A stretch of 64,000 nt of DNA from contig CAZGKT010000010.1 in the NCBI GenBank assembly GCA_964525605.1, positions 1 through 64,000 of the forward strand, read 5' to 3'. Position numbers and translations under genes: made by a program. Positions 7,992 through 14,191 of the stretch are shown one piece after another. The stretch comes from CAVTWJ01 sp964525605. GTDB lineage: Bacteria; Oederibacteriota; Muellerivitia; Muellerivitales; Muellerivitaceae. How positions within the stretch are numbered: the stretch's first letter is position 1; each line of letters opens with the position of its first letter. Below the pieces are notes generated by a model. It was not told where the DNA came from and made no database searches. It saw nothing but the letters and a program-made list of their open reading frames with translations.

Positions 7992-9882
7992 TCCAGGGCC
8001 CGAGTCCCCTTTCCGGGACTTTGTCCCGGACGCGGGAGTGATCGCCCGGCTGGCGAACGAGCTTTTCTCGATTTTGCCGGGCCAAACCGTCGTGCCCACG
8101 CCTTCGGCTTCTTCCGTTCATTCGGGCCAGCCGCCGACACCGGCGCTTTCGCCGGATTTTTCGCCTGCGGTCGCGGCACCGTCGCCTGCGCCGGGCGCGC
8201 CGACAGGTGCCTTGGCGGGCTTACCGGGGGGTAACACCTTTCTGGGGCCGGAGGTTTTATCGGCCCTGCCGGGAGGGCTCAACCTGAGCACCCACGATTT
8301 TCAGGGATCAAGGGAACCTGAGAAGAATGCCGATTTTCCATTCACCGACCCTTCCTTGCCGACCAGCCTGGATGCCAGGGCCTTTTCATTCGAACCCGTT
8401 TATCCTCAGGCCGGGGGCGAAGATGAAGGCGATGAAGAAACACAAACTCCGGGCTTGAACCCCTCAGTTCCACTGACCGCTGAGACGCCTTTGGACGTTC
8501 CCGCGGGGGTTGGCACGGGGGGAGTTCCTGGAGAGGTTTCGGCGGTGGAGTCGGATGAAAGGACTGCGTCGTATGGAAATTCGCTGGGCGCCTTTGACGC
8601 CTTTTCATTCACCCAGGTCCCGCTGGAGGGAGGCCCAAACGACCATCCTTCCTTTGATGCGGCTTGGTACAAGCGGGATTTTTCCATTCTTCAAGAAACG
8701 GTGAACGGCCGTCCGCTGGTGTGGCTGGATAACGCGGCGACGACCCAGAAACCCCAGGCGGTGATCGACCGGCTTTCCTATTTTTACGCCCATGAGAACT
8801 CGAACGTCCATCGGGCGGCCCATACCTTGGCGGCCCGCGCAACCGACGCCTACGAAGGCGCAAGGGAAAAGGTCCGTCGTTTCCTGGGAGCCTCCTCTGC
8901 CCGCGAGATTGTTTTTGTTCGGGGCGCCACCGAGGCCATCAACCTGGTGGCCAAGGCCTGGGGCGCACAGAACATCGGGGAGGGGGACGAGATCGTGGTG
9001 AGCCATCTGGAACACCACGCCAATATTGTGCCCTGGCAGCAGTTGGTGAACGAAAAGGGCGCCAAACTGAGGGTGATTCCGGTGGATGACCGGGGTCAGG
9101 TTTTGCTCAACGAGTACGAGAAGCTTTTAAATTCCCGTACGAAGCTGGTCTCGGTGACCCAGGTTTCAAACGCCTTGGGCACGGTGGTACCGGTGAAGGA
9201 AATCGTGGAAATCGCCCACCGTCGCGGGATCAAGGTGTTGGTCGACGGGGCCCAGGCTGTTTCCCACATGAGGGTCAACGTGACCGAACTGGGAAGCGAC
9301 TTTTATGTTTTCTCGGGCCACAAGGTTTTCGCGCCCACCGGCATCGGGGTACTTTACGGCAAGGAAGAAATTTTGAATTCCTTCCAGCCCTGGCAGGGGG
9401 GCGGCAACATGATCACCGACGTGACGTTCGAGAAGAGCCAATACCAGCCGGCCCCGCTGAGGTTTGAGGCGGGAACGGGGAACATCGCCGACGCCGTGGG
9501 GTTGGGCGCCGCAGTGGATTACCTGGATCGGGTGGGTCTTGAGAACGTTTCCCGGCACGAGCATGAACTACTGGAATACGGCACCCGGCTGCTGAAACGG
9601 GTTCCGGGATTGCGCCTAATCGGCACTGCCTTTGAAAAGGCGGGAGTGCTTTCTTTCGTCGTCGACGGATTCAGGAACGAAGATATCGGAAAGGCGCTGG
9701 ACCGCGAGGGGATCGCGGTGAGGTCGGGCCACCACTGCGCCCAACCGATCCTGAGGCGTTTTGGTTTAGAAGGGACCGTGCGGGCCTCGCTGGCCTTCTA
9801 CAACACCTTCGGGGATCTGGAGGCGCTGGAAAGCGCCCTTTGCCGGATTGTGGGTTCAAGAGTTCCTACTTCGCGGAGTTAA
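7978..9882 (+). CDS. encapsulated cysteine desulfurase, SufS-type, with long disordered N-terminal targeting region
   Basis: 634 aa. Residues 1 to about 228 are rich in Pro, Ala, Ser, Glu and Gly with no visible fold, apart from a helical VIARLANELFSILPG near the start. Family 2A cargo use such a region for loading into the shell. From about residue 229 it is a complete class II aminotransferase-fold desulfurase: LDNAATTQKP, NVHRAAHTLA, EHHANIVPW, VDGAQAVSHM, PLP lysine K449 in FSGHK and catalytic C587 in SGHHCAQP. It removes sulfur from cysteine as an enzyme-bound persulfide. ATG 7978 overlaps the shell gene; ATG 7957 is possible but sits directly on the GGAGG. Confidence 0.92.
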   Translation: MSTSNPGPESPFRDFVPDAGVIARLANELFSILPGQTVVPTPSASSVHSGQPPTPALSPDFSPAVAAPSPAPGAPTGALAGLPGGNTFLGPEVLSALPGGLNLSTHDFQGSREPEKNADFPFTDPSLPTSLDARAFSFEPVYPQAGGEDEGDEETQTPGLNPSVPLTAETPLDVPAGVGTGGVPGEVSAVESDERTASYGNSLGAFDAFSFTQVPLEGGPNDHPSFDAAWYKRDFSILQETVNGRPLVWLDNAATTQKPQAVIDRLSYFYAHENSNVHRAAHTLAARATDAYEGAREKVRRFLGASSAREIVFVRGATEAINLVAKAWGAQNIGEGDEIVVSHLEHHANIVPWQQLVNEKGAKLRVIPVDDRGQVLLNEYEKLLNSRTKLVSVTQVSNALGTVVPVKEIVEIAHRRGIKVLVDGAQAVSHMRVNVTELGSDFYVFSGHKVFAPTGIGVLYGKEEILNSFQPWQGGGNMITDVTFEKSQYQPAPLRFEAGTGNIADAVGLGAAVDYLDRVGLENVSRHEHELLEYGTRLLKRVPGLRLIGTAFEKAGVLSFVVDGFRNEDIGKALDREGIAVRSGHHCAQPILRRFGLEGTVRASLAFYNTFGDLEALESALCRIVGSRVPTSRS

Positions 9883-9923
9883 TTGAAATGATGGGCGGGA
9901 GGACGCAAGCTGAAGGAGGGCCT

Positions 9924-10283
9924 ATGTTGACGCCATGGGGTAAGGCTACGCGGGTGATTCACCTAGAAAGGGGAATCTCTTTCGTGGTGACTCCGGAGCA
10001 CGGGGGCCTCGTTCTTGCCCGCGAGTACGCCGAGGCAAGACTCAGTCTTCCGGCGAGAAAAAGGGGCAGGTGCCTGGGCGACACTTACGCGTTTGAGATG
10101 GAATCTGCATGGGCTCTCGTCCTTTGGGAGATTCCCCACCTCCGGGTGGCGTGGGTTGGGGCGGGAGCGCCGGAAGCGGACCATTTTGCCGAGCGGACCT
10201 TGTCGGCCATTATTTCCAAGCGTTTCCCGGATTACCTGAAGGAGTATTGGGCACTAAAAAGCTATACCATGTGTCGGCCGTGA
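9924..10283 (+). CDS. small protein of unknown function, DUF7007-like pattern
   Basis: 119 aa from ATG 9924, which has an ideal AAGGAGGG at 9913-9920. The sequence starts TPWG, continues with a GISFVVTPEHGGLVL stretch and has a FEMESAWALVLWEIPH segment. This order (TPWG, a T.EHGG motif, then an acidic-aromatic W segment before a hydrophobic stretch) resembles the DUF7007 domain, whose function is unknown. It follows the desulfurase by 41 bp and could be part of the encapsulin operon. No catalytic motif is recognisable. Confidence 0.65.
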   Translation: MLTPWGKATRVIHLERGISFVVTPEHGGLVLAREYAEARLSLPARKRGRCLGDTYAFEMESAWALVLWEIPHLRVAWVGAGAPEADHFAERTLSAIISKRFPDYLKEYWALKSYTMCRP

Positions 10284-10397
10284 GGGCGCATCCGACCTTG
10301 TAAGGTTTGGAAAGGGGGCCGAAAACGCGAGTTTGAAAATGCATTCGCTTGTCATACAATTGACCGGCCTGAAGAAAAAAGGCTGGAGGATCATAGT

Positions 10398-10727
10398 ATG
10401 GAAGCGGTTATCAGTTATCGTCCCCGGATGGGGAAAAGTAAGCTGGAAAACCTGGTCAAAAACAAGCTCCACTATAAGAGCGTGAACCAGTTTATTGACC
10501 ACGCCGTGACCCGGACGCTCCAGGAAGAATTTGAGCACCACCCCCTGGCGAGGAAGATTTCGGCCATGGTTTACCGCCTGGTGGAGGAGCATGCCGAGCT
10601 CCAATTCGTCAAACCCTCCGAGGCGGAGGCGGAGGAGATCGAAAAGATCGCGCAGAAGACCCTTTCCAAGAAGAAGGGGACCGCCGCGAAGGATGTTTTG
10701 AAGAAATCTAAAAAAAGGGAGAAATAA
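10398..10727 (+). CDS. small basic protein of unknown function
   Basis: 109 aa. The start resembles a small DNA-binding or antitoxin-like fold (LENLVKNKLHYKSVNQFIDHAVTR, a ribbon-helix-helix-like spacing). This is followed by an acidic helix (SEAEAEEIEKIAQ) and a Lys-rich tail. GGAGG sits 11 bp before ATG 10398. It precedes the tandem riboswitches at 10780 and is not under their control. I do not recognise it; an RHH-type regulator is only a suggestion. Confidence 0.6.
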   Translation: MEAVISYRPRMGKSKLENLVKNKLHYKSVNQFIDHAVTRTLQEEFEHHPLARKISAMVYRLVEEHAELQFVKPSEAEAEEIEKIAQKTLSKKKGTAAKDVLKKSKKREK

Positions 10728-10739
10728 AACCGCCGGGCC

Positions 10740-10769
10740 TTGACTCGGGGATGAAAGTTAGAATACATT
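10740..10769 (+). promoter_or_regulatory. possible promoter for riboswitch copy 3
   Basis: TTGACT (10740-10745) is followed after 18 bases by TACATT (10764-10769), a weak -10. The position relative to the aptamer (10780) matches that of the stronger promoters at 176 and 11540. Confidence 0.45.
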
Positions 10770-10779
10770 CAGAATACAA

Positions 10780-10908
10780 ACGGTGAGGCTTTAATTTCCA
10801 ACTTGCCCCGACCGTCGACCCCGAAAGGGGGAGTAAACAGGGGGCTAAAGCGGCCCAAGTTTGAGCAAACCAAACCCAATCCGCTTTTTAAGTGGATTGG
10901 GTTTTTTT
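10780..10908 (+). ncRNA. SAM-II-like riboswitch, copy 3 of 9, with intrinsic terminator
   Basis: Aptamer 10780-10853. The outer stem is ACGGT/ACCGT, a third version that covaries with copies 1 and 2. Conserved boxes GCTTTAA, CCAACTTGCCCC, ACAGGG and CTAAAGCGG are kept, and the central hairpin has a GAAA loop. The terminator AACCCAATCC (10873-10882) / GGATTGGGTT (10894-10903) and T-run repeats the layout of copy 1 with compensatory changes. GCGG (10850-10853) can pair with CCGC of the terminator. It is the first of a tandem pair upstream of the gene at 11176. Confidence 0.74.
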
Positions 10909-10960
10909 GTTTAAAACCAATGATTTTTACGTCCTGCAATGGTGAGGAAATTGTGGGATC

Positions 10961-11127
10961 GGCAAACAAATCTTGAATTTGGAATGTTTGCCAACGGCGA
11001 GGCTTTATTTCCTACTTGCCCCGGCCGGTTTCCCGATGGGGAAAAAAACAGGGAGCTAAAGCGGAGTTGAGCGTATGGACCTCCATATCCCAACCCGCTT
11101 GTGAGGGAGCTGTTCACAAACTCCCTC
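10961..11127 (+). ncRNA. SAM-II-like riboswitch, copy 4 of 9 (tandem partner), atypical expression platform
   Basis: A leader hairpin GGCAAACA (10961-10968) / TGTTTGCC (10985-10992) abuts aptamer 10993-11064, as in copies 2 and 8. Changes from consensus: GCTTTAT for GCTTTAA and CCTACTTGCC for CCAACTTGCC. Downstream are TATGG/CCATA (11074-11087) and GAGGGAG (11103-11109) / CTCCCTC (11121-11127), which competes with TTGTGA/TCACAA. There is no T-run, so control may be other than termination. The coding start follows at 11176. Confidence 0.66.
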
Positions 11128-11175
11128 TGTCAAAGTCGGTGTGGCCGGGAATTTAACCTGTGATTGGAGGAAGAC

Positions 11176-11526
11176 ATGAAACCATTCGGCATTCAAATCC
11201 AGCTAACGGATGAAGCTTTGAGGGAATTCAAGGAAATACAAAACCATCCCCAATCCTTTGTTTCCGATAAAGGGGAACGCTATTTGAGAAAGCTGATTCA
11301 GTTCCCTCTGGAACGCTGGCAAGTGATCCAGCGTCATTGGAAAAAGAGCGTGTTCCGGTCAGATTCTCAGATGCCCTTCGACATCCGGGGGAAGGTTTGT
11401 TACGACGGCTCGGGCCGGGTAAGGACGGTCCTCATCACCCGGTTTAAATGGAAGGGCGGGACGGAGCCGCAAGGATGGGGTAAGAAAGGGCTGGGGATAC
11501 CTTTGGGTTCGGTCCGACTCAATTAA
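11176..11526 (+). CDS. protein of unknown function under tandem riboswitch control
   Basis: 116 aa from ATG 11176 with GGAGGAAG just before it. No signal peptide or membrane segment. The protein is mixed alpha/beta and basic, with an LREFKEIQNHPQ helix, many Trp and Arg residues in the middle (ERWQVIQRHWKK) and a KVCYDGSGRVRTVLITRF strand pair. The central part is loosely reminiscent of small toxin-like or RelE-type folds, which I cannot support. It is the only coding gene directly behind riboswitch copies 3 and 4, so it should be expressed when the sulfur ligand is low. Confidence 0.7.
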   Translation: MKPFGIQIQLTDEALREFKEIQNHPQSFVSDKGERYLRKLIQFPLERWQVIQRHWKKSVFRSDSQMPFDIRGKVCYDGSGRVRTVLITRFKWKGGTEPQGWGKKGLGIPLGSVRLN

Positions 11527-11539
11527 ATTTTAGGAGGGC

Positions 11540-11569
11540 TTGACAATAAATGTATGCATGAAGTATGCT
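11540..11569 (+). promoter_or_regulatory. promoter for riboswitch copy 5
   Basis: A consensus TTGACA (11540-11545), an 18-bp spacer and TATGCT (11564-11569) lie 12 bases before the aptamer at 11582. Confidence 0.7.
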
Positions 11570-11581
11570 TTATAGGAATTA

Positions 11582-11708
11582 AACGCGAGGCTTTAACAGT
11601 CCAACTTGCCCCGGCGTTTTCCGAACGGAAAGAACAGGGAGCTAAAGCGGTAGAAGATTTAGGAAGAAATCCCTAAACCCGATCCGCCAAAAGTGGACCG
11701 GGTTTTTT
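11582..11708 (+). ncRNA. SAM-II-like riboswitch, copy 5 of 9, single, with terminator
   Basis: Aptamer 11582-11650 with outer stem AACGC/GCGTT, GCTTTA/TAAAGC pseudoknot and all four conserved boxes. The spacer after CTTTAA is one base longer (CAGT) than in copy 1. Antiterminator TTTAGG/CCTAAA plus GCGG/CCGC; terminator AACCCGATCC / GGACCGGGTT with one A-C mismatch and a T-run (to 11708). A further GGGGG/CCCCC hairpin follows at about 11715. It controls the DsrE-like gene at 11798. Confidence 0.74.
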
Positions 11709-11797
11709 ATTTTTGGGGGTTCCCCCCGAAGAAAGGGCCGGGCGGCCAGGACAGGCTGACCAGCCTTGAAATCAAAAGAGGTGAAAGGAGCGGAGCG

Positions 11798-12241
11798 ATG
11801 AAAAAAGTTCTCGTGGGACTCATAGGCGGTTTGCTGTTATGGGCGCAGGGTTCGACCGTCCGGGCGGAGGATGCGGCCAAGGACGTGAAGCACAAGGTGG
11901 TCGTGGAGGTCAATTTCGAGGGCCAGGACCAATGGGAAGCGGTTTTACACAATGTCTATAACCTCAAGAAAGCTCTGGCACCGGACGGCGGTGTCCGAGT
12001 GGAGATCGTCACCCTGGGCAAGGGGGTGGGCATCCTCCAGACGAAAGATGCGGATATCGTGGCCCGTTTGAAGGCCCTGGCGGACGCGGGGGACGAAATC
12101 GGCATTTGCAACAACACCTGTGTCGGCCGGCACATCGAAAAGAAGGATTTAGCATCCTATGTGACGATTGTGGACTCAGGCGTGGCGGAAGTGGTTCGCC
12201 GGGAAGAACAGGGATGGTCCTATTTGAAGGGGGGCTTCTAA
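11798..12241 (+). CDS. DsrE-family-like secreted protein
   Basis: 147 aa. A signal peptide (MKKVLVGLIGGLLLWA, cleavage near VRAED) points to the periplasm. The rest fits the DsrE/DsrF-like alpha/beta fold: a VVVEVNFEGQDQW strand, an NVYNLKKAL helix, VRVEIVTLG, then GIGICNNTC-like cysteines in GDEIGICNNTCVGRH. DsrE-type proteins often carry sulfur on a cysteine or act as sulfur-trafficking partners; the paired cysteines (CNNTC) suit that but a role is not proven. AAAGGAG precedes ATG 11798. It is behind riboswitch copy 5 and ends at a terminator before copy 6. Confidence 0.78.
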   Translation: MKKVLVGLIGGLLLWAQGSTVRAEDAAKDVKHKVVVEVNFEGQDQWEAVLHNVYNLKKALAPDGGVRVEIVTLGKGVGILQTKDADIVARLKALADAGDEIGICNNTCVGRHIEKKDLASYVTIVDSGVAEVVRREEQGWSYLKGGF

Positions 12242-12244
12242 GTC

Positions 12245-12281
12245 CGAATGGGGTGAAAACCCCGATTCGCTTTTAGTTTTT
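12245..12281 (+). terminator. intrinsic terminator of the DsrE-like gene
   Basis: CGAAT-GGGGT (12245-12254) pairs with ACCCC-ATTCG (12259-12269, one bulged G) over a GAAA loop, followed by a T-rich tract (TTTTAGTTTTT, 12271-12281). The next aptamer begins at the next base, 12282. Confidence 0.75.
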
Positions 12282-12414
12282 ACCGGCGAGGCTTTAACAG
12301 TCCAACTTGCCCCGGCCGTTTTCACGAAAGTGGAAGAACAGGGAGCTAAAGCGGTAAAAGTTTTAGGAAAAAGTTCCTTAAACCCGATCCGCCCGCAAGT
12401 GGACCGGGTTTTTT
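12282..12414 (+). ncRNA. SAM-II-like riboswitch, copy 6 of 9, upstream of exbB
   Basis: Aptamer 12282-12354 with stem CGGC/GCCG, boxes GCTTTAA, CCAACTTGCCCC, ACAGGG and CTAAAGCGG, and a central GAAA-capped hairpin. The terminator AACCCGATCC (12381-12390) / GGACCGGGTT (12401-12410) and T-run lie just upstream of exbB (12446). The antiterminator stem is drawn from TTTTAGGAA and TTCCTTAAA. No promoter is visible between the preceding terminator and this aptamer. Confidence 0.74.
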
Positions 12415-12445
12415 GTTTTATCAAGCTGTTAAAGGGGAGCGTCTT

Positions 12446-13123
12446 ATGGCTGAACTTTTCAAGAAGATCGCGTTGGTGGGGGACGTGTGGGTGTTGTGGC
12501 TTTTGTTGGGGGCGAGCGTGGTTTCGGTGGCGGTCATCCTGGAGCGCTGGCGGGTTTTCCGGAAAAGCCGGGTCGATTTCCCGGTCTTCACCGATAAGTT
12601 CGCAGGGTTCCTGGAGAAGGGAAACCTGGCCGGGGCGAAGGACCTGGTCCGGAACGCCCGGGGTCTGGAAACTCGGGTCGCGGCGGCGGGTTTGGACCAC
12701 CTGTTCAAGGGCCACGCCTCGGTGGAGGAATCGATGACATCCACCCTGGTCCTGGAACGAAGCCGACTTGAAAAAAACCTCATCGTCCTGGGAACGCTGG
12801 GGAACAACGCCCCTTTTCTCGGGCTCTTCGGCACCGTTCTGGGCGTCATCAAGGCCTTCAATGACCTGGCGGTCAACGGAAGTTCAGGGGTCTCGGTGGT
12901 CATGGCGGGCATTTCCTCCGCCCTGATCGCGACGGCCTTCGGCATCCTCGTCGCCCTGCCGGCGGTGGTCGCCAACAACGTATTCCAAACGGAACTCAAA
13001 AGAAGGATCGCCAACACGCAGAGCCTCATCCACCTCCTGCAGGTCTATCTGCAGGATGAAAGCGAGGATCACCTGAGGCGGGCGATCAAAAAGCAAAATC
13101 ACCGCGAGGAGGTTCGAGCATGA
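12446..13123 (+). CDS. exbB: ExbB/TolQ/MotA-type proton channel subunit
   Basis: 225 aa, the usual ExbB length. One N-terminal membrane helix (VWVLWLLLGASVVSVAVIL) with a cytoplasmic loop, then two C-terminal helices (APFLGLFGTVLGVIKAF; GISSALIATAFGILVALPAVVANN). With ExbD it uses the proton gradient to energise TonB. AAAGGGGAG precedes ATG 12446. ExbD overlaps it by 4 bases and TonB and a receptor follow, so this is a dedicated TonB system. It is controlled by riboswitch copy 6. Confidence 0.92.
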   Translation: MAELFKKIALVGDVWVLWLLLGASVVSVAVILERWRVFRKSRVDFPVFTDKFAGFLEKGNLAGAKDLVRNARGLETRVAAAGLDHLFKGHASVEESMTSTLVLERSRLEKNLIVLGTLGNNAPFLGLFGTVLGVIKAFNDLAVNGSSGVSVVMAGISSALIATAFGILVALPAVVANNVFQTELKRRIANTQSLIHLLQVYLQDESEDHLRRAIKKQNHREEVRA

Positions 13124-13521
13124 GCGCCCAATACATGGAAGAGGATGGCACGGTCACGGGGATCAACGTGACGCCGATGGTGGACATCATGCTGGTGCTT
13201 CTCATTGTTTTCATGGTGACCGCCAATTTCGTCTCCGAATCGGTCCAAAAGATCAGTGTTCCCAAGACCGCGGACGCCGAAACGTCCACCACGCCCAGTC
13301 TGTCGGTGGCTGTCAACGAAAAGGGTGAACTGCTGTTGAAGAATACCCGGCTGGACGCCGCGGGCCTCAGGGCGGGGTTGGCCCGGGAAACGGCCTTGAA
13401 CCCCAATGTGCGCGTGACCCTGGCCGCGGACAGCCGACTGCCGTACCAGCAGATCATGGATGTCCTGGACGTCATCAAGCAGGCTGGCGTGGTTCACGTG
13501 GCCCTGCTCTCGCAGAAATAA
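13120..13521 (+). CDS. exbD: ExbD/TolR biopolymer transport protein
   Basis: 133 aa. The N-terminal membrane helix carries the key aspartate in TPMVDIMLVLLIVFMV, followed by a periplasmic ExbD domain (SVAVNEKGELLL, LAADSRLPYQQIMDVLDVIKQAGV). ATG 13120 overlaps the ExbB stop (ATGA). It is the proton-coupling partner of ExbB. Confidence 0.93.
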   Translation: MSAQYMEEDGTVTGINVTPMVDIMLVLLIVFMVTANFVSESVQKISVPKTADAETSTTPSLSVAVNEKGELLLKNTRLDAAGLRAGLARETALNPNVRVTLAADSRLPYQQIMDVLDVIKQAGVVHVALLSQK

Positions 13522-13531
13522 GGGGGGCGCC

Positions 13532-14116
13532 ATGGAAGACACTCCAAACAGCCTTCCGGCCGATACGGGCATCTCTTTCGCGGTCCATGCCTTCGCGGCG
13601 GGGTTCCTGTACCTGCTGTTATTCCACCCTTCCCAAAGGGTCCTGGCCACGCTCGACCTGTCCCAGGCGGCGCGGGTGCCGCAGGACCAGGCCAGGGTAG
13701 TGGACGACTGGGTCCTTCCGAACCCGAATCGGAAGCACCCCCTGCCGGTGAAAAAGGTTGTGCCAGAAAAGGCCTTGCTGGATACGCCAGCCCCGGTTTC
13801 GCCTTCCAGCGTCTGGGTGCCGGCCTCCCAGACGGCCCGTAAACCCCAATGGGTCGGCAACTTCATCGAACCGGACAGTTATCCAGCCGCGGCCAGGGCC
13901 CTGGGAGGCGAGGGGAAGGTCGTCGTGCTGGTTCATGTGGACGCGGAGGGCAAGGTGCAGGAAGTGAAAGTTTACAAGGGAAGCAACGTGGAGGTGCTGG
14001 ATCAATTCGCGGTGGAAAAGGTGAGGAACGGTATTTTTACCCCCGCCTTTAACGCCCAGGGGTCGCCGGTCGCCTGCGAGATCATCCTGCCGATATTGTT
14101 CCAGCTGGCGGGGTGA
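13532..14116 (+). CDS. tonB: TonB energy transducer
   Basis: 194 aa. One N-terminal membrane helix (GISFAVHAFAAGFLYLLLF), a proline/basic periplasmic linker (NPNRKHPLPVKK) and a C-terminal TonB domain (SYPAAARALGGEGKVVVLVHVD, then GIFTPAFNAQGSPVACEIILPI). GGGGGG lies before ATG 13532. It follows exbD by 10 bases and precedes a TonB-dependent receptor by 75 bases. The receptor is presumably its partner. Confidence 0.93.
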   Translation: MEDTPNSLPADTGISFAVHAFAAGFLYLLLFHPSQRVLATLDLSQAARVPQDQARVVDDWVLPNPNRKHPLPVKKVVPEKALLDTPAPVSPSSVWVPASQTARKPQWVGNFIEPDSYPAAARALGGEGKVVVLVHVDAEGKVQEVKVYKGSNVEVLDQFAVEKVRNGIFTPAFNAQGSPVACEIILPILFQLAG

Positions 14117-14191
14117 GCGGAAAAGGAAGGGCGGCGTTTTCCGCCCCTGTCGGGATGAGGGTCGTACCATTAAATTTTGAAGGGGATCAAC

